Below are positions 8,509 through 16,116 of a stretch of 64,000 nt of DNA, piece after piece. The notes under the pieces are model-generated. The model searched no databases. It was given only the letters and a program-made list of their open reading frames with translations, and had not been told where the DNA came from. The translations under genes and the position numbers were made by a program. Source of the DNA: an uncultured Agathobacter sp. (GTDB lineage: Bacteria > Bacillota > Clostridia > Lachnospirales > Lachnospiraceae); NCBI GenBank assembly GCA_934359755.1, contig CAKRLV010000004.1:81507-145506 (forward strand). The letters are read 5' to 3'. How positions within the stretch are numbered: position 1 is the first letter of the stretch; each line of letters opens with the position of its first letter.

Positions 8509-9388
8509 TAAAAGAAAAGGAAAGTTTCAAAGACTCCTGAGAAAAAGAGAGACACAGAGAAAGACAAGGACGATTGAAAAACAGAAGAATAACGTAGATG
8601 TTAACAATCTTTTTATAGAGTGCAGCAAATGTAAGAAAGAGTATAGTAAAGTGCAGATTCGTTCTTCACTGTATGTATGTCCAGGTTGTGGACATCATTA
8701 CTCAATGCCGCCCGAAAAAAGAGTACTAAGTATTGTTGATGAGGGAAGCTTTAAGGTATTTAATTATAAATTCCCTGAAATTGATCCACTGAAATTTGAA
8801 GGCTATGTAGAAAAGAAGCAGGAGCTTAGGCAAAGACTTAATACATCGGATGCAGTTTTTTCAGGTGTTGGAGCAATACAGGGGAGAAAAGCTGTAATTG
8901 CTGTTATGAACAATAAATTTATGATGGGAAGTATGGGTATCGAGGTTGGCGAGACAATAACACGCGCCGCTGAATACGCTACAGACAATAAGCTTCCTCT
9001 CATTATATTTACAGCGAGCGGAGGCGCAAGAATGCAGGAGGGAATTGTATCTCTTATGCAGATGGCCAAGACAAGTGCCGCAATCGAAAGATATAAGCAA
9101 AAAGGCGGTCTTTATGTAGTGTGCTTCACACATCCGACTACAGGAGGTGTAAGTGCAAGCTTCGCAGGACTTGGAGATATCAATCTTGCTGAACCAGAAG
9201 CGCTTGTTGGATTTGCTGGTCCACGAGTTATTGAACAGACAATAGGACAGAAGCTTCCAGAAGGCTTCCAGAGAACTGAATATCTTATGGAGCATGGTTT
9301 TGTTGACCAGATAGTAAGCAGGGATCGTATGAGAGAGACTCTTGGAAAAATACTTATGCTTCATAATGCGCCAATAGTAAGAGGATAA
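8492..9388 (+). CDS. accD: Acetyl-CoA carboxylase carboxyltransferase subunit beta
   Basis: The 298-residue beta subunit begins with a basic segment and a four-cysteine zinc finger (CSKC near residue 43, CPGC near residue 63), then the crotonase-like core with TASGGARMQEG and TTGGVSASFA. Together with AccA it transfers the carboxyl from biotin to acetyl-CoA. The ATG at 8492 follows TGGAGAAGAAG; an upstream in-frame ATG would add 17 residues lying within accC. It overlaps accC by 17 bp. Confidence 0.95.
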   Translation: MTELIDKRKGKFQRLLRKRETQRKTRTIEKQKNNVDVNNLFIECSKCKKEYSKVQIRSSLYVCPGCGHHYSMPPEKRVLSIVDEGSFKVFNYKFPEIDPLKFEGYVEKKQELRQRLNTSDAVFSGVGAIQGRKAVIAVMNNKFMMGSMGIEVGETITRAAEYATDNKLPLIIFTASGGARMQEGIVSLMQMAKTSAAIERYKQKGGLYVVCFTHPTTGGVSASFAGLGDINLAEPEALVGFAGPRVIEQTIGQKLPEGFQRTEYLMEHGFVDQIVSRDRMRETLGKILMLHNAPIVRG

Positions 9389-9392
9389 GAAT

Positions 9393-10259
9393 ATGTTATT
9401 GGAAATTGATGAGATTATAAATGAAAAGCTGATAAATGATATCCCACTTTCAGCTATGGATAAGGTGAATCTTGCCAGAGATGCAAGAAGACCGAAAATA
9501 CAGGATTACATAGACAATCTGTTCACAGATTTCTTTGAACAGAAAGGTGATATGCTTGGAAAAGAGGATGGAAGTATTTTAGGTGGAATTGCTCTTTATC
9601 ATGGAACACCTGTTACTGTGATTGGACACAGGAAAGGCAACAATCTGCAGGAAAATCTGGCATGTAATTTTGGTATGCCCGGACCAGAGGGGTACAGAAA
9701 AGCATTAAGGCTTATGCAGCAGGCAGAGAGATTCAAGAGACCAATTATCACTTTTATAGATACACCAGGGGCATATCCGGGAGTCGAGGCAGAACAGTAT
9801 GGACAGAGTCAGGCAATTGCGAATAATCTTGCGATTATGAGTACACTTAAGGTTCCGGTGATTGCAATTGTAACAGGTGAAGGCAGTAGTGGCGGCGCAC
9901 TTGCAATAGGTGTAGCCAATACAGTGCTTATGCTTGAAAATGCGATATATTCAATTCTTTCACCAGAAGGTTTTGCTTCTATTTTGTGGAAAGATGGAAG
10001 CAAAAAGGAACAGGCAAGTGAATATATGAAGCTTACAGCAGATGATTTGCTTGAACTTGGAGTGATTGACGGAATTATTAAAGAACCAAAAGGTGGTGCA
10101 CATAGAAATCCAGAAAAATTATATGAGACACTCGATATGATTCTTACAAAAGAACTTGTGGAACTTGATGGTAAAAGCGCAAGTGAATTGCAAAAACACA
10201 GATACAAGAAATTCAGGCTGATGGATGAAAGATTTCAGACGTTGGGAAGGAACAGATAA
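9393..10259 (+). CDS. accA: Acetyl-CoA carboxylase carboxyltransferase subunit alpha
   Basis: A 288-residue AccA. It has the family segments GNNLQENLACNFGMPGPEGY and FIDTPGAYPGVEAE, and GEGSSGGALAIGVAN forms part of the carboxyltransferase site. It pairs with AccD, 4 bp upstream. Slightly shorter than E. coli AccA (319 residues), mostly at the N-terminus. It ends directly against fabH: the stop codon is followed at once by the fabH ATG. Confidence 0.95.
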   Translation: MLLEIDEIINEKLINDIPLSAMDKVNLARDARRPKIQDYIDNLFTDFFEQKGDMLGKEDGSILGGIALYHGTPVTVIGHRKGNNLQENLACNFGMPGPEGYRKALRLMQQAERFKRPIITFIDTPGAYPGVEAEQYGQSQAIANNLAIMSTLKVPVIAIVTGEGSSGGALAIGVANTVLMLENAIYSILSPEGFASILWKDGSKKEQASEYMKLTADDLLELGVIDGIIKEPKGGAHRNPEKLYETLDMILTKELVELDGKSASELQKHRYKKFRLMDERFQTLGRNR

Positions 10260-11201
10260 ATGGATGGATTAAGAATAATATCCACTGGACATTATGCTCC
10301 GGACAAAGTGGTAACAAATGATGACATCAGCAAAATTGTTGATACATCAGACGAATGGATAACAGAGCGTACAGGAATTAAAAGACGTCATTTCTGTACA
10401 GAAGATGACAATAACGTGACTATGGCATTAGAGGCAGCAAAGATTGCACTGGATAAAGCTGGTATTGAAAGAAATGAGATAGGATGTCTTGTGGTATCGA
10501 CATTTTCAGGAGATTATCTGGTTCCATCGGCAGCATGTCAGGTGCAGGAAAAACTTGGACTTAGTGATGAGATAATTTGTTTTGACTTAAATGCGGCATG
10601 TTCTGGTTTTGTCTTCGGTATAGAGACTATACGAGGACTTCTTCTGCAAAGCAGCAAGAAATATGGACTTCTGATAGGCAGTGAGTGTATTTCGAGACGA
10701 CTTGATATGTCAGACAGAGGAACATGTATACTTTTTGGAGATGGAGCAGGGGCTGCACTTTTTGAATTAGATGCGTCAAAGAGTTATACAAGTGTATTTG
10801 GCTGTCATGGAGATCTTGAGGTGATTAATGTGCCAAATGATGCCGATAATCCGGGACGTGTTCATATGGCGGGACAGGCAACATACAAGTTTGCTGTAGG
10901 TACTGTGCCTAAGCTTATAAAAGCAGTCGTACAGAAAGCCGGAATAGAGCTCGAAGATATAGATGCATATATCTGCCATCAGGCTAATGCGAGAATAATT
11001 GATGCTGTTGCAAAACATCTAAAACAGCCAAGGGAGAAATTCTTTTTCAATCTTGATGAATATGGCAACACATCGGCAGCGAGTGTAGCAATAGCACTTA
11101 GTGATGCAATAGATAAAGGATTTGTAAGACCAGGACAGAAGGTCCTCTTAAGTGGTTTTGGGGCTGGTAAGACCTGGGGGGCAATCATCATAGATTTGTA
11201 G
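10260..11201 (+). CDS. fabH: Beta-ketoacyl-ACP synthase III
   Basis: A 313-residue condensing enzyme that starts chains by joining an acyl-CoA with malonyl-ACP. The catalytic triad is visible: C114 in LNAACSGFVFG, His in CHQANARI and Asn in YGNTSAAS. The N-terminal DEWITERTGIKRR is typical. The ATG abuts the accA stop. In Firmicutes this enzyme's substrate choice sets the ratio of branched to straight chains; the sequence alone does not tell the choice here. Confidence 0.95.
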   Translation: MDGLRIISTGHYAPDKVVTNDDISKIVDTSDEWITERTGIKRRHFCTEDDNNVTMALEAAKIALDKAGIERNEIGCLVVSTFSGDYLVPSAACQVQEKLGLSDEIICFDLNAACSGFVFGIETIRGLLLQSSKKYGLLIGSECISRRLDMSDRGTCILFGDGAGAALFELDASKSYTSVFGCHGDLEVINVPNDADNPGRVHMAGQATYKFAVGTVPKLIKAVVQKAGIELEDIDAYICHQANARIIDAVAKHLKQPREKFFFNLDEYGNTSAASVAIALSDAIDKGFVRPGQKVLLSGFGAGKTWGAIIIDL

Positions 11202-11210
11202 GAGGAACTT

Positions 11211-12146
11211 ATGAAATTACAAGAATTATTACATACAAAATATCCAATTATACAGGGCGGAATGGCAAATATTGCAACAGGTGAATTCGCAGCAGCTGTT
11301 TCTAATGCGGGAGCTCTTGGTCTTATTGCATCAGGTGGAATGGATCATGTAAAGATTAAGGAAGAAATAGATAAGTGCCGCGCACTTACGGATAAGCCAT
11401 TTGGAGTAAATCTCATGCTTATGAATCCGGACGCAGATGCGATTGCCGAGCTTTTATATGAGGAGAAGATTCCTGTTATCACTACAGGAGCAGGAAATCC
11501 AGGCAAGTATATGGCTAAATGGAAAGAAAATGGCAGTATGGTCATTCCAGTATGTGCAAGCGTACTTCTCGCCAGAAAAATGGTAGAGGCAGGCGCAGAT
11601 GCGATTATTGCAGAAGGCGGAGAAAGCGGCGGACATGTAGGTGATATGACTACCATGACATTACTTCCACAGATGGTAGATGCACTAGATGTACCGGTTA
11701 TCGCAGCAGGAGGAATTGCAGACGGACGTCAGATGGCTGCGGCATATATACTTGGAGCGTGCGGAGTGCAGATAGGTACATGTCTTCTTGTGAGCGAGGA
11801 ATGTCCAATACATGAGAATTATAAAAATGCACTTATAAAGGCTAAAGATAACGGAACAACAGTAACGGGACGTTCTCAGGGTGCCCCTGTCAGAATCCTC
11901 AAAAACCGTATGGCGAGACAGTATCTTAAACTTGAAAAAGAGGGTGCAGACAAGATGGAACTTGAAAAAATTACGCTTGGTGGACTTCGCAAGGCTGTAT
12001 TAGATGGAGATGTTGATATGGGTTCTGTAATGGCTGGTCAGGTATGCGGACAGCTTAAAGAGATTAGACCACTTGCTGACATATTAGAATCTATGTATAC
12101 AGATGCACAAAAAAGGCTTGAAGAGATGGGAAGGAGAACAATCTAA
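11211..12146 (+). CDS. fabK: Enoyl-ACP reductase II (FMN-dependent)
   Basis: A 311-residue 2-nitropropane-dioxygenase-like flavoprotein: YPIIQGGMANIATGEFAAAV at the N-terminus, GGESGGHVG and the phosphate-binding VIAAGGIADGRQMAAA. FabK reduces the enoyl-ACP double bond with NAD(P)H and FMN and is insensitive to triclosan; it is the only enoyl reductase in this operon, with no FabI or FabL. A good GGAGGAACTT site precedes the ATG. The stop overlaps fabD by one base. Confidence 0.94.
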   Translation: MKLQELLHTKYPIIQGGMANIATGEFAAAVSNAGALGLIASGGMDHVKIKEEIDKCRALTDKPFGVNLMLMNPDADAIAELLYEEKIPVITTGAGNPGKYMAKWKENGSMVIPVCASVLLARKMVEAGADAIIAEGGESGGHVGDMTTMTLLPQMVDALDVPVIAAGGIADGRQMAAAYILGACGVQIGTCLLVSEECPIHENYKNALIKAKDNGTTVTGRSQGAPVRILKNRMARQYLKLEKEGADKMELEKITLGGLRKAVLDGDVDMGSVMAGQVCGQLKEIRPLADILESMYTDAQKRLEEMGRRTI

Positions 12147-13090
12147 TGCTTGGATTTATATATGCTGGTCAGGGAAGCCAGAGAGTGGGAATGGGAAAAG
12201 ATTTCTATGAAGCATATCCTGTTTTTGCAAAGGTATTTGATGAGGCCCCTGAATATGTAAAGAAATATTGTTTTGAAGGACCGAAAGAGACACTTGGACA
12301 GACTAGATATACACAGCCATGTATGGTTGCATTTGCAGTTGGAGTTACTAATCTTCTAAGAGAGGAGAATATAATTCCTGATTATGTCTGTGGTCTTAGT
12401 CTTGGAGAGTATTCAGCTCTTTACAGCGCAGGAGTGTTTTCACAAAAGGATGTTCTCGACCTGATTGAGTTTAGGGGAATAGCAATGGAAGAAGCTGTTG
12501 TTGGAAGAAAAGCAAAAATGGCAGCAGTGCTTATGATGGATAGGCAGACAATAGAAGACTGCTGTAAAAAGGCAGGAGAGCAGGTAAGTGATGGTCTTGT
12601 AGTAAGTGTTGCAAACTATAACTGCCCTGGACAGATTGTAATATCAGGTGACGAGGAAGCAGTAGATTGCGCAATTGAACTTTTGAAAGAGGCTGGTGCT
12701 AAAAGGATTATCCCACTTGCAGTAAGCGGACCTTTTCACACATCACTTATGAAGCCAGCTGGTGATGGACTTGCAAAGAAATTTAAAGAGATTAAGTTCA
12801 ATGAGCCTTCACAGAAAGTAATATATAATAAAACTGCAAGAGAGATTGCAGAGGATGAGACAATTCCCGGGCTGCTTGAACAGCAGGTTCAAAGCAGCGT
12901 ATATCTTGAAGATTCTATCCGATATATGATAGACAAAGGCGTTGATACAATTATAGAGATTGGGCCAGGAAAGGGTGTTGGCAAATTTGTAAACAAAATT
13001 GATAAAAGTATAAAAGTAATCAGCATAGATTCTGTAGATGATTATAAAGAAGCAGTCAGTTATCTGAAGGGAGAAAATGATGAGCAATAA
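12146..13090 (+). CDS. fabD: Malonyl-CoA:ACP transacylase
   Basis: A 314-residue acyltransferase. The nucleophilic serine is in GLSLGEYSAL, the catalytic histidine in GPFHTSLM, and the N-terminal YAGQGSQRVGMGKD loop is present. It loads malonyl onto ACP. Translation is coupled to fabK (overlap of one base) and to fabG (overlap of 14 bp). Confidence 0.95.
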   Translation: MLGFIYAGQGSQRVGMGKDFYEAYPVFAKVFDEAPEYVKKYCFEGPKETLGQTRYTQPCMVAFAVGVTNLLREENIIPDYVCGLSLGEYSALYSAGVFSQKDVLDLIEFRGIAMEEAVVGRKAKMAAVLMMDRQTIEDCCKKAGEQVSDGLVVSVANYNCPGQIVISGDEEAVDCAIELLKEAGAKRIIPLAVSGPFHTSLMKPAGDGLAKKFKEIKFNEPSQKVIYNKTAREIAEDETIPGLLEQQVQSSVYLEDSIRYMIDKGVDTIIEIGPGKGVGKFVNKIDKSIKVISIDSVDDYKEAVSYLKGENDEQ

Positions 13091-13814
13091 AGTTGCACTT
13101 GTAACAGGTGGAAGCAGAGGAATAGGAAGAGTCATCTGTCTTGAATTATCAAAAAAGGGATATGATATCGTGACATGTTACAGTCATGGCAAGGATGCAG
13201 CGCAGCAGACTGTGGATATGTGCAAAGAAAATGGCGTAAATGCCATCGCATATGAAGCTGATGTGTCAGATGCAGCGGCAGTAAGTGAACTTTTTGCAAA
13301 ATTAAAGACTGAGCATGGCGGAATAGATGTTCTTGTAAATAATGCTGGAATCACAAAGGATAATCTTATTCTTAGAATGAGTGAGGCTGATTTTGAACAG
13401 GTAATAAACATCAACTTAAAAGGTGCATTTTTATGCTGTAAAGAAGCTGCAAAACAGATGCTAAGAAAAGGTGGAAGAATTATCAATATAAGCAGTGTTG
13501 TTGGAATAAGTGGAAATGCAGGACAGGCAAATTATTCATCAAGTAAGGCTGGAATTATCGGACTTACCAAATCTCTTGCAAAAGAACTTGGAGGAAAAGG
13601 CATAACAGTAAATGCTGTAGCGCCTGGATTCATACAGACAGATATGACGGCAGAGTTATCAGATGAACAGAAAAAATACTGGGAACAGCAGATTCCAAGA
13701 AAGAGAATTGGCAAACCAGAGGATGTTGCAAATGCAGTATGCTTTCTGGCAGCAGAGGAAAGTGATTATATAACTGGACAGGTTATTGCAGTTGATGGCG
13801 GAATGGCAATGTAG
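13077..13814 (+). CDS. fabG: 3-oxoacyl-ACP reductase
   Basis: A 245-residue short-chain dehydrogenase. TGGSRGIGR binds NADPH, NNAGIT and ISSVVG follow, and the catalytic YSSSKAG motif has the Tyr-Lys pair. It reduces 3-ketoacyl-ACP. The first ATG (13077) is followed by another (13080); GGGAG lies at 13069-13073, and either is possible. The gene starts inside fabD. Confidence 0.94.
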   Translation: MMSNKVALVTGGSRGIGRVICLELSKKGYDIVTCYSHGKDAAQQTVDMCKENGVNAIAYEADVSDAAAVSELFAKLKTEHGGIDVLVNNAGITKDNLILRMSEADFEQVININLKGAFLCCKEAAKQMLRKGGRIINISSVVGISGNAGQANYSSSKAGIIGLTKSLAKELGGKGITVNAVAPGFIQTDMTAELSDEQKKYWEQQIPRKRIGKPEDVANAVCFLAAEESDYITGQVIAVDGGMAM

Positions 13815-13828
13815 ACAAGGAGAACATA

Positions 13829-15067
13829 ATGAAAAGACGTGTTGTTATTACAGGAATGGGAACAGTTAATCCCATTGGAAACAGTGTAAAAGAAGCTTGG
13901 GAGAGCGTTAAAAATAATAAATGTGGAATCGCACCAATTACAGAGTTTGATACAACTAATTTCTCTGTAAAGCTTGCTGGAGAAGTAAAAGGATATGATG
14001 CAGATGCTATTTTAGGCAAGAAAGAATGTAAGAGAATGGACAGATACACACAGCTTGCGCTTGGAGCATCAATTGAGGCAGTAGAAGACAGCGGCATTGA
14101 TTTTGAAAAAGAAGATACAGCACGCTGTGGAGTGATTGTATCAAGTGGTATCGGTGGACTCAGGACAATAGAGGAAGAACACACAAAGGGAATACAGAAA
14201 GGTTTCAACAGAATCTCGCCATTTTTTATTCCTATGGCAATTTCAAATATAGCAGCAGGTCAGATTGCGATAAGATATGGACTTCATGGAATGTGTACAT
14301 GTGTTGTAACTGCATGTGCTAGTGGAAACAATGCAATCGGAGATGCTTTCCGTCATATCAGGGATGGATATGCAGAGGTTATGATCTGTGGTGGAAGTGA
14401 AGGCTGCGTAAGTGAGCTTGGTATTGGTGGTTTCGCATCGCTTAAGGCACTTAACACAACAGAAGATGTCACAAGAGCATCTATTCCATTTGACAAAGAA
14501 AGAAACGGATTTGTAATGGGTGAAGGTGCTGGTATCTTAGTTATAGAGGAACTTGAACATGCTAAGAAAAGAGGCGCCAAAATATATGCAGAGCTTGCAG
14601 GATATGGCGCTAACTGTGATGCTTATCATATCACAGCTCCAAATCCAGAAGGAACATGGGGCGCAGAGTGTATGAAGCTTGCAATCGAAGATGCAGGAAT
14701 GAAGCCGGAAGATATCGATTATATAAATGCACATGGAACTTCCACACACTTAAATGACAGCGGAGAGACTAAGGCAATCAAGAAAGCGTTCGGAGATTAT
14801 GCATATAAGCTTATGGTAAGTTCAACGAAATCAATGACAGGACATATGCTAGGTGGTGCAGGTGCAGTAGAAGCAGTATTTACAACAATGGCAGTATCGG
14901 ATGACTTTGTGCCGGCTACATTAAATTATAAAGTGCCAGACGAAGAGTGCGACCTTGATATTGTGCCAAATGAAGGAAGAAATGCAAAGGTAAGAGCAGC
15001 CGTATCAAATACACTTGGTTTTGGCGGACATAATGCAAGTATATTAATTCGTAAATTTGAGGAGTAA
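13829..15067 (+). CDS. fabF: Beta-ketoacyl-ACP synthase II
   Basis: A 412-residue elongation condensing enzyme. The active cysteine is C163 in VTACASGNNAIGD; the two histidines are in NAHGTSTHLNDSGET and KSMTGHMLGGAGAVEA. FabF extends acyl-ACPs with malonyl-ACP. An AAGGAGAACATA site precedes the ATG. The next gene, fabZ, starts 5 bp after the stop. No FabB, FabA or FabM is present in the cluster, so the route to unsaturated fatty acids is not evident from this window. Confidence 0.95.
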   Translation: MKRRVVITGMGTVNPIGNSVKEAWESVKNNKCGIAPITEFDTTNFSVKLAGEVKGYDADAILGKKECKRMDRYTQLALGASIEAVEDSGIDFEKEDTARCGVIVSSGIGGLRTIEEEHTKGIQKGFNRISPFFIPMAISNIAAGQIAIRYGLHGMCTCVVTACASGNNAIGDAFRHIRDGYAEVMICGGSEGCVSELGIGGFASLKALNTTEDVTRASIPFDKERNGFVMGEGAGILVIEELEHAKKRGAKIYAELAGYGANCDAYHITAPNPEGTWGAECMKLAIEDAGMKPEDIDYINAHGTSTHLNDSGETKAIKKAFGDYAYKLMVSSTKSMTGHMLGGAGAVEAVFTTMAVSDDFVPATLNYKVPDEECDLDIVPNEGRNAKVRAAVSNTLGFGGHNASILIRKFEE

Positions 15068-15071
15068 TAAA

Positions 15072-15500
15072 ATGGAACTAAATTCAAATCAGATACAGGA
15101 AATTCTTCCACACAGATATCCTTTTCTTCTTGTAGATAGAATTACAGAGTGTGAGCCAGGAAAATCAGCTAAGGGAATTAAGTGCGTTAGCGCAAATGAA
15201 ATGCAGTTCCTGGGACATTTTCCACAGCAACATGTAATGCCGGGAGTTCTTCTTATAGAAGCGCTTGCACAGGTAGGTGCAGTATCACTTCTTACAATGG
15301 AAGAAAATAAAGGAAAGCTTGCTTTCTTTGGCGGTATAAAAAATGCCAGATTTAAGAAACAGGTCGTACCAGGTGATGTGGTAGAACTCTCATGTGAACT
15401 TATCACATTAAAAGGACCACTTGGAATTGGAAAGGCAGTTGCTACTGTAAATGGTCAGATAGCGGTTACTGCAGAGCTTTCTTTTGCAATTGGCAAATAA
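15072..15500 (+). CDS. fabZ: 3-hydroxyacyl-ACP dehydratase FabZ
   Basis: A 142-residue hot-dog fold dehydratase with LPHRYPFLLVDRI and the active helix GHFPQQHVMPGVLLIEALAQ containing the catalytic His and Glu. The ATG at 15072 follows GAGGAGTAATAAA; an in-frame ATG 15 bp upstream lies inside fabF and is less likely. This is the last biosynthetic gene of the operon; the MarR gene follows after 88 bp. Confidence 0.95.
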   Translation: MELNSNQIQEILPHRYPFLLVDRITECEPGKSAKGIKCVSANEMQFLGHFPQQHVMPGVLLIEALAQVGAVSLLTMEENKGKLAFFGGIKNARFKKQVVPGDVVELSCELITLKGPLGIGKAVATVNGQIAVTAELSFAIGK

Positions 15501-15512
15501 TTTTGCTATGAT

Positions 15513-15576
15513 GTATACAAGCGGTGGTTACATCGCTTGTATACTATAATGATAATGGAGGCAGCTTCATGCTGCC
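15513..15576 (+). promoter_or_regulatory. Two inverted repeats and a -10 box between fabZ and the MarR gene
   Basis: GTATACAAGCG (15513-15523) and CGCTTGTATAC (15534-15544) form a perfect 11-bp inverted repeat with a 10-nt spacer; TATAAT (15545-15550) directly abuts it. No run of T follows, so it is more likely an operator overlapping the -35 region than a terminator. A second hairpin GGCAGC (15560-15565) / GCTGCC (15571-15576) lies in the leader just before the start codon and could affect translation. The inverted repeat does not match the acpP palindrome. Confidence 0.55.
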
Positions 15577-15588
15577 TATGGTGAAAAA

Positions 15589-16044
15589 ATGATAGAACAA
15601 AATTTTTCGGATGTGTATATGAAATTTAAAGTGCATTTTTATCGGGAAGTCTTCAATCAGATTCATTCAAGAGAGACTTCACTGTCTACAGCAGAAGTTT
15701 TCTGCGTTGAAATTATACATGCCCTTCATGAGCCTACAGTCAATGAATTCGCAAATTTTATAAATGTATCATCCCCAAATGCTGCATACAAAGTAAATAG
15801 TCTTATTCAAAAAGGATATATTACAAAGGAACAGTCTGATACAGACAAAAGAGAATATCATTTAAAGCTGACAGACAAATACTATGATTACCTAAATCTT
15901 AGCCAGGCATATATAAGCAAAGTATCAAAGAGAATAGAAGAACGATTTAATGATGAAGAACTTGAGATTTTAGACAGAGTTCTTGACATAACATCTCATG
16001 AATTAATGTCTGAAATCGATATCCCCGACATGAAAATTGACTGA
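15589..16044 (+). CDS. MarR-family regulator, FabT-like
   Basis: A 151-residue winged-helix MarR protein: the HTH is around VNEFANFINVSSPNAAYKV, the wing around KEQSDTDKREYHLKLT. Position at the end of a complete fab operon is as expected for a fatty acid repressor; FabT of streptococci, encoded in their fab cluster, binds acyl-ACP as corepressor. GGTGA lies five bases before the ATG. I infer the FabT-type role from context; specific acyl-ACP sensing residues were not checked, and the operator in front of acpP differs from the one here. Confidence 0.75.
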   Translation: MIEQNFSDVYMKFKVHFYREVFNQIHSRETSLSTAEVFCVEIIHALHEPTVNEFANFINVSSPNAAYKVNSLIQKGYITKEQSDTDKREYHLKLTDKYYDYLNLSQAYISKVSKRIEERFNDEELEILDRVLDITSHELMSEIDIPDMKID

Positions 16045-16050
16045 TAATAA

Positions 16051-16079
16051 TTGTTTTTTATATGTGTGTATAGTATAAT
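16051..16079 (+). promoter_or_regulatory. Promoter for the EAL-SCP2 gene
   Basis: TTGTTT (16051-16056), 17-bp spacer, TATAAT (16074-16079), 38 bp before the start codon. Confidence 0.6.
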
Positions 16080-16116
16080 ATTCTTGGATTGAGAGATTTT
16101 CTCTGGGAGGGAATAT

